From positions 15,837,357 through 15,901,356 of the forward strand of contig OZ025207.1 of NCBI GenBank assembly GCA_964019055.1: a stretch of DNA of 64,000 nt, given 5' to 3'. The translations under genes and the position numbers were made by a program. Of the stretch, positions 26,501-37,257 are shown piece by piece; positions within the stretch are counted from its first letter, which is position 1, and each line of letters begins with the position of its first letter. This DNA comes from Anthopleura xanthogrammica (Eukaryota; Cnidaria; Anthozoa; Actiniaria; Actiniidae). The notes beneath the pieces were generated by a model. It was given only the letters and a program-made list of their open reading frames with translations, was not told the origin of the DNA and ran no database searches.

Positions 26501-29500
26501 CAACAAATTTTTTCTATTGCCTTTCCACATGAAACAACTTGTACATAAATTTCAATGCTACATGATTTGATTGAGGCCAATGAGCAAGTACAAGTATCCT
26601 CAATTCCTACCAAAGATTGGCAAATTTGGGGTATCATTCAATCTTTACTGATAGCACACATCATCCTAGCATGTTGCATACTTTCTTATGGAGAAAGAAA
26701 TGATACTCAAGGAAATGACAAGTGGTCTGAAATGGGAAAACATTGCCTTCCAATTAAGCCAAAAACGTAATATGTACATTCTCTAACACCCATCCAAAAA
26801 TTACAAATTCTCAGGAGCATTTATAGTACATCAACCAAATCAAAGTAGTTACCACTGACAACAAGTGTTGGGTCTGTTTTCCAAAGCATCATAAAATTGA
26901 CTACATCTGTACTTTTCACATAGTTAAATGGGTTTCCTGGTCATACACAAAGCAATCAACATGTACTGCAACGTGCAAATATAAATATTCTTTTAAAACT
27001 GCCATGCAGCCACAATAGGAAGCTTTGTTTTTGTCCAGAGAACTAATGGAATATGGTCAGGTATTAATACCACTTTACCTGGTTGGATGTTGACCTCCTT
27101 TGGCCTTAAAGCTAACTTTTACACTTAGTTTATCCTGCATCTGCAAACTTAATTTCTATAAAGAAAGTGTGTGCAGCTAATTAATATAACATCATCCACT
27201 AAGTTACGATACATAATTATTGCCAGCTGGGTAATGAGTGAGTACTTCAAACATCATAGTGGAATTTCTAAATCATCACTGACTATCCATAATAATCATT
27301 GTCGCTGTCATCATTATCATCATCAACTTACTTTCATGTTACTTGCAATGAAATCCATCTTGACGATTTCTGACCCACTTGGACGTTTACTAGGATCTTT
27401 CGCAAGTAACCTGCAGCACAAGTTGTTGCAGTCATTATCTTTTTATTATTATTATTATTATTATTTTATTAAAATGATAGTTATGAAAGCTCTTGTTATG
27501 AGTACCATTGCAATACCTGAATAGTGCCATCATTATTGGAGGTCAGTAGGAAGTTGCACAATACATGTACTGTAGGTTGTTAGTAGATTAAGGGTGTAAG
27601 ATATTGGTAAAGCATCAGAGTAAGATGATTGAGTGTAGTTGGTGAGTTAAGGATGAGTAACATGTCAGAAGGGTGTCTGTAAAAATGGCTATGTGTGTTA
27701 ATTGTAAGATGTTGGTTGACTGATGGGGTGCCATTCGGAGAAGAAAATATGGCTCTGGGTACAGCAAAGTTAGAGTTTTCCAATATTTCCATTTCTCATT
27801 GCAAACTGCTATACCTTGGAACAGCTTAAAACAGTCACATGATTGGAGCAACCATTAACACTTATTGATTGGGACTGAGGGTAACAGTGTGTTTTGTTGT
27901 GCCAAGATGAAGATGTTTCCTGAAGCATAGCCAAGGGAAACATCACCATTCAGGGACCACAAAACACACTGCTTTCCCAAAGTTCCAGTAAATAAGTGGT
28001 TTGTTATATATCAAGTGTTAAAGAACACAAAACAGTAATCGTTGCCCATTCAGAATGGTTGCTAAGAAACAGTGGAATATGATAAATATCACATGGCACC
28101 CTCTTGGCCAAAAGACAGAAAAAATGGACTTTGACACTGGCTATATAACAATACATAATGTGTAGAGGTGAGGGTTCTTTGCCAGACAAGGAACATCATG
28201 GTTAAGAATAACTTACCTTTCATATAATCCCTGTAATTCTGAGCTGTACTGGGTGGACAGTTTAGGAGGATCCCCTTCAATTATTTTATACATTATACCC
28301 ATTAAACTCTGAAACACAAGAAAATATATCATATTAGCAACCAAGATGTTAGATAATTATGTATTACACTAAGAACTTACAAATACATTGGCTTTTTATC
28401 TTGTTATAGTTGAAGCTGGTGGTGGAAAATGAATGAAAGGGATTTGGTTGCAGTGATCAAGATCACATACAGCAAGAGTTAAATCGAAAGGCGTAAGAGA
28501 GAATGATACAGTAAGTAGCCTAAATGTATGCTGCCAGAGATCAATCATCTGACACTGTTCTAAGCCTTATTCTTTACTGTTGCTTCCAAAGAGCAGTTTT
28601 CGTATGACTATGAAAAACTTACGGCACAGGCAGCACCTTGCCATGTCCGTGACAATGCCATGTCCGTGTATGAGAACAGTCAAAATTTGGTGCTGTCTCC
28701 ATGCCTTACAGTAACCATGTGTGCTGTGACTTTTCACACCTAATATATGAAATCTGCTCTAACTTACCTGTCCTTGAAAAGGATGCTCTAAATTACACAT
28801 TTCATATAATATTGCACCTAAAGACCTGAAAAATATAAATTTTAAAAAATCAGTACTTTAGTAATTTGAGTACCAAACCCCACAATGGAGGATATTTGAA
28901 AAAGAATCCCCCATCCCTCTGGAATTTCCAAATTTCTTCCATACAAACCTAAATAATGTAACTTTTTTTCTCTGACCCCCCACCCCCTGGGAATTTTCGA
29001 TTTCCTCCATGGTGGGGTATGGATATTTCTTGGAACCACACAATCTGTATATCTGTCATGCTTGTCCTAACACTTCTCTCATGTTCGGCCGATGTCCTCA
29101 TGCTTTATAACTGCACACAGCATGTGAATACATTTTCTAATTCTTCACTTATACAGTGTTTCTCAAGAGCATGATTGTGTGGAATTGTCATCCCAATGAA
29201 GTAGGTTTTTGGTGGACATCAATCAAGGTGACATTCCATAGGCACATACCCTTAAAACTTTGTATTTACCAACAATGTCATGGAAACACTTTCAGGGATC
29301 CCTCACACTGCCCTGTTTTGATTGACATCTACTAAAATCCTATTGCAAATGACAGCAAGTTGTATGATTACTTATGTGTGTGTGTTTGATTGGGAAGCAC
29401 TGTTAGTATATTAATAATATTAGACTAAAGTCCTCTTACCATATATCTGACTTGTGATTATAAGCTTCATGTTTCAGTACTTCAGGGCTCATATAATAAG

Positions 29501-32500
29501 GTGTACCAGTGAACGTTGTCGCCATGTCTGATGTTCCCATCAAAATTCTTGAAATTCCAAAATCACCTGAAAAATGGAAATTTGAGATTTGTTGAAAATT
29601 GCCGACATGGGTCTTCCAGGGGTTTTCAAAATACATTATTTATGTAATTTTATGGAATTCATGTTATTCAAGCATGCACAACAAAACATATTCTTGCTTA
29701 CCTAATTTTATCATGTTATTCTTTAGAAAGATGTTCCTTTAAAAAATTAAAAAGTACAGTTAAGGGACTGGTCATTATTTAGTGGGGGTGGGGGTGGGGA
29801 GGGGGAGGGTACTGCAATTAATTTTTCCTGGCCTCTCATTTATCCTGCTGCTGCTTTTTTCCCCTGGCTATGCATAAAAATCTGACAGTGACCCCCCTGA
29901 TTTGAACCAGCCACCACCTCCTTTGAGTAATTGCCAGTCCCTATAAGTTGCTCTCATATGCGCCACTTAATCAGAGGCAGTGCTTAATCTGGGGCAGCGC
30001 TTAATCAAGTAAATATAGGACTCTATTGTAGGTTATCAATAACACACCTTGTTTTCAGGTCTCTATGAAGAATTCTCCTGTTAAAACAAATTCATATCAT
30101 GTCAATAGTCACAGATCACTGAAGCTGCTGTGCTTGAAATATAGAATTATAAGCTGTGTAATAACAAGAAACAAGCAATCCATTGCATCAACTAGGAATT
30201 TGTTCTGTTTCAGTAATGGTCCAAAACAAAGTGGTCAATGATATGGATGCACTGTACTCGATATGGATGCACTGTACTCGATATGGATGCACTGTACTCG
30301 ATATGGATGCCCTGTATTCGATATGGATGCACTGTACTCGATATGGATGCACTGTACTCAATATGGATGCCCTGTACTCGATATGGATGCACTGTACTCG
30401 ATATGGATGCACTGTACTCGATATGGATGCACTGTACTCGATATGGATGCACTGTACTCGATATAGATGCACTGTACTCGATATGGATGCACTGTACTCG
30501 ATATGGATGCACTGTACTCGATATGGATGCACTGTACTCGATATGGATGCACTGTACTCGATATGGATGCACTGTACTCGATATGGATGCACTGTACTCG
30601 ATATGGATGCACTGTACTCGTCAAATGGCCGACGAATGCACAACAAAGTACTGTCAAAAGACCGTTATTCAGCCAGAAGTTGGCCAAGATGGCATCTGGG
30701 TTGCTCTTCTTGCATATTACCCTGCACTTGGTAAGACATCAAGCTCTGATAGAACTCTTAGAGTAGTTCTAATATTGTGATTGGATGATTCACACAAAAA
30801 TGATGGGAAACCATTTCAAAGCTACAGCATGTTGTGCCACTGACATTTTGTGCTTACTGCAATTCTTAATATTCTGTGAATTCAAACATTTCAATGAATT
30901 GTCGCAAAATTGGTTTTTCACTGCTGTCAATCAAAAAATTGGCGGCAGTGAAAAAAAAATTCCGAGGAATACTGAATACTGAAAACTGCAGTAACGGACT
31001 TACTTTGAATGCATGCACTGCACAGCCAAAACTATCTGTATAAACCAAGCAATGATCAAAGATTCACAGAAGGTCTTGCCAGACTTCTTCCATGCTTGTA
31101 TCTTCTCACCCAAGTCACCACCCTGCCATTTAAATTCAATGAAATATTTGAGATATAATTAATGCATTGCCTAATGGTTTATGTCCGAGAAGAGACAAAT
31201 CTTACGACATTGGGGGGAAAATATGTGATGACTAACTGTTTCTTGATTTGTCCTGCATACCACAAATTATACCATGCAGGGAGCTATAAAGCACTCAGAA
31301 ACAGCTTGTGTTTCTAAACTAAATAATGCACCTCTCATGCTCTACAGCTACAGTAAAAATCAAAAGTGTTGATACACTACCTCATAATGTTGGAAAAATT
31401 AAGCATGCAGTGTAAGAAAAAGCGCTTTAAAAATCGTATATAAACTAAATCCCCCCCTCCCCCATTCAATGTTGTTCCTTGAGAATGTGGCTAGCTCACG
31501 GTACCCAACTTTGGCCATTTAGACAACATTGCAAGGGGAGGGGAGGCGGAGCGTACAGTGGACATCAGTCATTTCACACAGCCAATTTTGGGAGCATTAT
31601 AGGGGTAGTGTATGAACACATTTCGATTTTTACTGTAGCTCCCAGAGTGTTGATATCACAGTAAAGGTACGTAGAAATTCGCAGACATTTTGCATTGCTC
31701 ATAATATTATTAGAAAGACATTAAAATATCTGATTCACTAATATCTCCAGCATCTCTTACCTCACAATATTCAGTTACAATGCAGAACATTTCCTTGTCA
31801 GGAAAACTGTCCATGAACTTCACAACATTTGGATGGCTTAACTGTCAAAACAAACAAAGAAAACAAAAAATACATTGATTATTTTTTAGATGATGATGAG
31901 GATGGATTCAGCAGTGGTTTGATCTACAGATTAGCTCTTCTTCCAGCACTTGGAATTTAGAAGTTGATTTTTGCAGAGGGAGGAAATTAATCTGGAGAAC
32001 CCAGAGAAAAACCCTTGAAGAACACGAGAGAACCAACAAGCAACTCTACTCACATCCCACAAGTCTGGAAATCAATCCCAAGGTAATTATATTAATACGT
32101 TGGTAAGAGATGAGTGCTTGAATGAAATCTATCTCAAGGTTGAATGGACTAACTCTACTGAGCTTTACCATTGTTTTCATTGCTATATGTGCAACAGTGG
32201 CGACAGGGAAATTGGGCAATAGACAACAGTTGCTGTCAATCAATACATTCCCATCTACAGTACCTTCTCATGGTTCATACTCTAGGGATTTATTTGATTG
32301 ACGTACAGCTAGCTATTGCCCGATTTCCATGTTGGTACTGTTGCCTCAATCAGTGCATAGCAAGGAAAACAGTGGTAACATATAGACCACCTTTCATGTG
32401 ACGTCAAAGCAGCTCAATTTGGAGGACAAAAACAAAAGAATTTCAATCTCCTGAGAATTGGAACCTATTGTTTTGTCCTCCAATTTGAGCTGCATTCCGA

Positions 32501-33702
32501 CGTGCTGCAATGGGTCTATATAATCAAGTTATTTATTTGTAAAATTAAGCTAATATATCAGGAAACACTGTAATGCATCACTCTTACTTCAGATAACATT
32601 CTGGCTTCTCTCATTGCATCTACTGTCTCATCAGGGTGCAGTTCACCTATATAGATCTCCTTTAGACATTTTCTGAGGGAAAAACAAAAAACGAACAACT
32701 CAGTGCAAGATGTCTGGGTTTATGCCTTCTAACAGTCTGATAACATATTTTATGATTGATTGAAGCCAAAAACCCAAAGGTTTTAAAGTATTGTCTGGTC
32801 TGTCTATGTTACACTGCAATTATGGAAATGAAAAATAACATTACAAATTAAAGTCTGTAGCAGAAAAATATGAATTTAAACAAGTCTCCTTCAAGCCATT
32901 TATAAAAAGTGAATATTGTGACTCGAGGTAAGAAAAGCCAAAATTAATAGCATGAGCAGGAAACAGCTGAAAACACAGGAGTTCTAAAACTGCTACTACA
33001 CTGTAGAAATCAAAAGATTTCTTGTATGTAAACAATTTATCAATCAAGGATTTGTAACAACTTGACGTGCAAAGAATAATTAAACCTGGCTGCAACATGA
33101 CATTAGATGGTTTTGTGTTCATTGGAAATCTTTTGTAAACAAGCCATGAGTTTTGGCTAAACACTACAGGATAGTGAACGCAGGGCTAAGTAATTATCTA
33201 AGCTTATTAGGCCATCGTGGATAATTAATTACAGAGAAATGTACGAGCAATCAATCAAATTTTTTATACTGGAATTTAATTCATATTAATCAAATTAGAA
33301 ATCAACATTTTAGACGAATTTGCAAAAATTATGCATTTTTGGCTAGTCTAGCTACGCTAGGTAGACGAGGTCAAGAACGCTTGTAGCTGTCAAGGAAACC
33401 AGTACAACCATACATGATGCGACATGCTTCCGTAGGGCTCCACACATGGGATAATGATTGAACATAAGTGAATTTAACACCTTAACATCCTCTAAAGCAA
33501 ATCCCCTTGAATGAGAAATCGGAGCTTAGATCATTAAAAATATAATTCCCTACCTTTCTTTGTTTGCAGTCATGTCTTCGACGAGAAAAACTGTGCCAAA
33601 ATTCCCGCTCCCGAGTCTCCGCACAACCTTGTATCTGTTTGCATAGACACGACCATCTTCTTTTGAAGGTTTTCTTTTAGGCATTGTTTTTGGCAGTGGC
33701 AT
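23595..33702 (-). CDS. NEK11: NIMA-related kinase 11 (NEK11), 17 exons
   Basis: Coding exons in transcript order, written low..high: 33554..33702, 32588..32672, 31761..31841, 31004..31122, 30048..30077, 29702..29736, 29440..29566, 28768..28825, 28217..28308, 27332..27410, 27079..27140, 26384..26467, 25548..25604, 25405..25468, 24715..24886, 24016..24334, 23595..23796. Phases agree at every join, and the total is 604 codons plus stop; human NEK11 has about 645. The kinase domain has the glycine loop GSGNFG (31-36), the lysine in KCLKEI (54), HRDLK (149-153), DFG (168-170), GTPYYMSPE and SDIWSLG. The C-terminal half has a basic coiled stretch (KLRKMRKADEEAERIK), an acidic region (YYSQFEDEFEVSDSDVSD) and an end rich in conserved residues (ECIKLLGEDQFQKVY, CFLVDQLLFMEKQ) that match the NEK11 tail. 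NEK11 acts in DNA-damage checkpoint and cell-cycle signalling in vertebrates. One intron (24887-25404) uses a GC-AG pair. The start at 33702 has a second ATG six codons on. Confidence 0.92.
24994..25180. mobile_element. MITE in a NEK11 intron, ends ACAGGGGCRGATC
   Basis: The ends at 24994 and 25180 are inverted copies (TACAGGGGCAGATC and GATCCGCCCCTGTA). The interior has two inverted blocks rich in GCACCCC. The same family end, CAAGGGCGGATCCAG, occurs at 40801. Similar CAGGGGCGGATC ends are known from hAT-like MITEs in many animals. Confidence 0.8.
25931..26108. repeat. Palindromic element in a NEK11 intron
   Basis: TATTAGCCATTC at the left pairs with GAATGGCTAATA at the right; inner blocks GTTGAG / CTCAAC and GCAGTGCATTGTGGGAC / GTCCCACAATGCACTGC also pair. 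This is a foldback element of about 178 bp. Confidence 0.8.
27443..27466. repeat. ATT microsatellite
   Basis: A short run of TTA units in a NEK11 intron. Confidence 0.85.
29060..29128. repeat. Single arm of a dispersed repeat in a NEK11 intron
   Basis: ACACTTCTCTC, TGTTC, TGCTTTATAA and CACACAGCA occur in the same order as at 2918-2983, the right arm of the inverted repeat described there. Confidence 0.5.
29763..29942. mobile_element. Short MITE in a NEK11 intron
   Basis: The ends AGGGACTGG and CCAGTCCCT are inverted copies with further pairing inward, and GGGGGTGGGG follows the left end. It is related to the element at 5800-6173. Confidence 0.7.
30241..30620. repeat. 20-bp minisatellite, 19 copies, in a NEK11 intron
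   Basis: The unit ATATGGATGCACTGTACTCG is repeated 19 times without a gap, with only five or so single-base changes. It lies in the 926-bp intron between exons 4 and 5. Because 20 is not a multiple of three, all frames stay open on both strands, which makes false ORFs. The very low divergence suggests recent expansion. Confidence 0.97.
32381..32520. repeat. Palindromic element in a NEK11 intron
   Basis: GCAGCTCAATTTGGAGGACA near 32409 pairs with TGTCCTCCAATTTGAGCTGC near 32474, and the ends TATAGACC and GGTCTATA also pair. A second imperfect inverted pair lies just before it (32191-32222 with 32312-32343, core TTGGGCAATAG). Confidence 0.8.
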
Positions 33703-34138
33703 TTTGATGATTCCTGCTTTGATCCCCGGATTCTTAAATTATAGCATTACTAGTGACAACGATGGGCTTGCAGATGATCCTATAGACGCACAAACGCGTA
33801 ACGAAGACCAAGAACACAAACTTTATAAGCTTAACCACCAAATCCAAATCCGATCCAAAGTTTCTCGTAGTTTTTCCAGATATTCAATCCACGAAATCTT
33901 GCGATCGGGGCAAAAACCAAACCAAGCATCAACTGCCTATGATTTACCAATAATCAAGCCTTCCTTGAGTTTAATGTTTGAAATATTTTACCTCTTAGAT
34001 CTTCGAACATGACCTTTTCTTTTTCCATAACAGCTTCATTGTTTTTCTCCAGTCAAACAATAAGTAACTTATTCTTGATCAGCGGTATCACGTACGAAAA
34101 AGTGTTACGGTCACCAATGTATTAGACGAAGAAACAAA
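33703..34138. promoter_or_regulatory. Shared divergent promoter region of NEK11 and DCTN6
   Basis: The two ATGs are 436 bp apart on opposite strands, so both promoters must lie here or nearby. I see no TATA box at a convincing distance. The open frame 33704-34012 is not supported as a gene. Confidence 0.65.
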
Positions 34139-34705
34139 ATGTCGGCTTCTTCATCAAGATCCTCTTCTCAAACGCCTAGAAAACTAAAAATAGGCTCCGG
34201 ATCCGTGGTTTGTCAAGAGGCAGAGATCAAGGGAGAAGTAACTATTGGATCCAAAACGGTGATTCACCCCAAAGCCCGAATAATCGCCGAAGCTGGCCCG
34301 ATAATTATTGGGGACAACAACTTGATTGAAGAACAAGCCACCATTATTAACCCTGTTATCAAAGAAGACGACGATGAAGCTGGTGAAAAAATCGTTATGA
34401 AGATTGGAGATCATAATGTGTTTGAGGTTGGTTGTGTGTGCGAAGCGGTGACAGTCGGGAATAATAATATTCTTGAAGCTAAGAGTAAAATTGGTCGCCA
34501 TACTCTCTTGTCTCATGGGTGTGTTATTGGTGCTAAATGTGAAGTGACTTCTCAAGAAACTGTGCCAGAAAATACTGTTATTTATGGTCAAAGCTGTAGT
34601 CGTAGGGTACAGGCGGAAAGACCCGTTCCACAGACTTTACAACTGGACTTTTTAACGAAGATTTTGCCGAATTACCATCATTTGAAGAAATCAAGTCGTT
34701 CTTGA
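34139..34705 (+). CDS. DCTN6: Dynactin subunit 6 (p27)
   Basis: This 188-residue protein starts at the ATG at 34139; vertebrate DCTN6 has about 190. It is a left-handed beta-helix built of hexapeptide repeats: [62 protein letters not shown] and [11 protein letters not shown] short serine-rich start and a helical tail [16 protein letters not shown] complete it. DCTN6 sits with DCTN5 in the pointed-end complex of dynactin, which links dynein to cargo. The gene is a single exon here, whereas the neighbouring NEK11 has 17, so it may be an intronless ancestral form or a retrocopy. The complete frame and conserved length argue that it is functional. Confidence 0.93.
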   Translation: MSASSSRSSSQTPRKLKIGSGSVVCQEAEIKGEVTIGSKTVIHPKARIIAEAGPIIIGDNNLIEEQATIINPVIKEDDDEAGEKIVMKIGDHNVFEVGCVCEAVTVGNNNILEAKSKIGRHTLLSHGCVIGAKCEVTSQETVPENTVIYGQSCSRRVQAERPVPQTLQLDFLTKILPNYHHLKKSSRS

Positions 34706-34854
34706 AGAAATAGCATTATATTGCCTGCTTAGACAATAACAGCCCAAAAAACAGCTCGTCTTCTGTCCTTCCTAAGTTATACTGTGTACCGTATCAGTTA
34801 AGGTAATTTACATTATAGACTTATTACTCATTGAATTCGGGAAGAAGAAAGCCT

Positions 34855-34873
34855 GGGGGGGGGGGGGGGGGGG
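34855..34873. repeat. Poly-G tract
   Basis: A run of about 19 G, possibly of uncertain length. It could form a G-quadruplex. Similar runs occur at 38742-38758 and 40831-40840 (as C). Confidence 0.9.
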
Positions 34874-34893
34874 ATACTCCCTATAATGGACTA

Positions 34894-35115
34894 TACAGGG
34901 ATGCTCCGCCCAAAAGGGGTACTTTTTTTCAGGCCGCAAATATAGAAAAGGGGTCGAAATTTGTGAGTTTTGGAATAAAAAGGGGTAGATTTTCTTCAAA
35001 AGTATATGAAAGGGGTACCTTTTCAGGCAAAAAGGTATAAAAAAGGGTACCTTTTTGCTGAAATTTGGTATAGAAAAGGGTAAGGGGTCGAGAGTCTGGG
35101 CGGAGCATCCCTGTA
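34894..35115. mobile_element. MITE-like element with perfect 18-bp ends
   Basis: TACAGGGATGCTCCGCCC at 34894-34911 is the exact reverse complement of 35098-35115. The 222-bp interior consists of repeated AAAAGGGGTA blocks. There is no gene. Confidence 0.85.
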
Positions 35116-35305
35116 TGAAACGACCCAAAGTACCTTCCCCCCTGGGGAAGAAAGTAGAAAATATATATGCATTAAGTAGAAACTATTAAGCTTATAAAGA
35201 AATATGTGTATCTTGTACTATTATGTAGTTGTACTCTAAACTGCCAAGTGATTTCATATTCCTGGCTTGATGAATGAGCAAAATCAATCAACGGCAATCA
35301 ATTAG

Positions 35306-35451
35306 CAATATTGGATGAGGCTGAGTATGATATGGAAAATGATGCATAACGAGTAGAGTGTTATCTGCCGAAGCTGTAGGCTGAGGCGAATAACACTCTT
35401 TGAGGTATGCATAATTTTTCATATCCATATGATAGCCGAATCCAATAACTG
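35306..35451. repeat. Palindromic element
   Basis: The arm 35306-35348 is an imperfect reverse complement of 35406-35451 (CAATATTGGATGAGGCT; GATATGGAAAAT; GCATA). The centre also folds, with GAGTGTTAT and ATAACACTC. Confidence 0.75.
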
Positions 35452-35749
35452 TTTTATTATTTATTAAAAATATTTTCCCAATTCAGTCATTTAAGAAAGC
35501 ATTTCAGATAAGTTTGCAAACCTTCCCTGTTGGGAAGCCATTTTAGTTTGGTGGCTATGATGACCTCAATCATCCAATAATCTTTTAGTTATTGGACGAA
35601 TGATGTTAATCGTCCAATAATTTAAAAAAATATTCAACGAATGACGTTTCTTTCCAAATTTGGTCAGTCAATGCTTGTTATGAAAAATTAAGCAGGGGCT
35701 GTGGGCCAATCAGAAACGGGGAAATATTTTGATTAAATAACAATAACAA

Positions 35750-36253
35750 TTAAAGGGGGACTAGTACGAAAATTGTTCAAAATTTAATTCAGCTGAAACT
35801 TTCCTAGAATAATCTCTAAGGGTCTAATAAACACTGGTTAAAGTTTTTTCTTGATATTCTGAAGGGAAGTCAGTGATACATTTACTCAACACTATACATC
35901 GCTCTATACACTTCCCTGTATTTTGTGATCAAAATATTTGCTCATACTGAAAAAAGAGACTTAAAAATCAATTGTAATCACAATAAACATCAGTAAAGTC
36001 TTTCAGCCAACCTTTGGGCTTTATAGAAATAAAATAAATCAAGAAGTTATTTACAAAGGAAATGTATGGAGCGGTGTTTAGTGTTGAGTAAATGACGTCA
36101 CAGACTCCGTTAAAGATTCGTAAAAATATAATACTTCCTATCGGAATATCGAGAAAAAAAATGATCTAGTGTTTATTAGAGCCTTAAAGATCATTCTAAG
36201 AAAGTTTCAGCCGAATTAAATTTTGAGCGATTTTCGTACTAGTCCCCCTTTAA
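35750..36253. mobile_element. MITE-like element with ~88-bp inverted ends
   Basis: Positions 35750-35837 and 36166-36253 are inverted copies at about 90 percent identity by eye (outer TTAAAGGGGGACTAGTACGA). Further inward, TTTACTCAACACTA near 35881 pairs with TAGTGTTGAGTAAA near 36080, so the whole 504 bp is close to a palindrome. It has no ORF. Confidence 0.9.
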
Positions 36254-36366
36254 CTGATTGTTGTTGACTGCTATTGGGCTGTAGCCCACTTTCAATATTC
36301 TGGTTGAGTAACTACGCAGAGCCACTCAAGATGAGCCTCCTGGGAAACAATGAAGTAATCATAATA

Positions 36367-36692
36367 TTTAGCAGTTATTCGCCGAAGGCGAAGTGATTAT
36401 CAATGAATATTTACCGAGCGGCGAGTCTTCGAGCTGCGAGGTAAATATTCATCGATAACCACTGAGCTTGAGGTGAGTAATTGTTTTAGTATAAATAAAA
36501 AGGTGATTATTTCAAAAAAGAAAGAAGGAAACAACATTGAAAGTGAAAATATTTTATTTTTTAAAAGCGTGACGGTCACGCTGACAGCCATTTTGTCCGA
36601 AAAGGTGATTATCGGCTGATAATCCGAGATAGAAAACCAATCAGAGCACGCGATTTTGTATAATCACCTTTGTATTTATACTAATAAGCAAT
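36367..36692. repeat. Compound palindromic element
   Basis: The outer pair is 36479-36510 with 36660-36692 (TTTAGTATAAATA, AAGGTGATTAT). An adjacent hairpin lies at 36388-36462 (TCAATGAATATTTACC with GGTAAATATTCATCGA). Confidence 0.75.
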
Positions 36693-37048
36693 TATTGGAT
36701 GAGGTTGTGCAAAATATCATGATTATTTGCTGATGTTGAAGGAAGACAGAGGCAAATAATTGTTTGCAAGACACTAATCACAATATTTTGTGATATCTGA
36801 GTTCAGTAAAAAAAAAACATTTTAAAATTTTTTCTCCAATGTTTTGCTATGTAATAAACATGCTAAGACATTTATTGACAGCTCAAGAAAGCGAGCCATG
36901 TTGACAAATGCAGCGTTAATGTGCAAGAGCAGACCATTATTCATAGGCAGTTATTTGCAGCTCTCAGCCAATCAAAGCGATGGAAAATTCTTTTAATTCC
37001 CAGGAGCTTTACCTTGAATTGCTTTGTCTGTGATGACCCTGCAACAAT

Positions 37049-37257
37049 AGAGCGTTTTTCATATGAGTGGGAAACGATATGGTAAATTTGTAGCCATACT
37101 GTAACCATACCATATCTTACCATAGCCGTAACTACTCATTGTGATTGGATGAATTACTGGAAGACAATGGGAAGCCGTGTAAATGTTATGGCATGTCGTA
37201 CAGTATACATGCTGTAAATCAGTACTGTAGGTTTCCCACTCATATGAAAACTGCTCT
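37049..37257. repeat. Palindromic element with 27-bp ends
   Basis: AGAGCGTTTTTCATATGAGT at 37049 pairs with the reverse complement at 37231-37257, with two mismatches. The interior repeats CCATAC/GTATGG-type blocks. From 37258 to 40329 I find no gene; a poly-G run lies at 38742-38758, CTTATAACT-GGGG blocks at about 38730-38930, and an inverted pair near 39219-39360. Confidence 0.8.

Noticed and set aside
30183..30780. Overlapping ORFs of 100-183 codons on both strands
   Set aside because: They are the translation of the 20-bp minisatellite in all frames and lie inside a NEK11 intron.
33704..34012. 102-codon ORF between NEK11 and DCTN6
   Set aside because: It overlaps the NEK11 start in antisense and fills the promoter region; no domain is visible.
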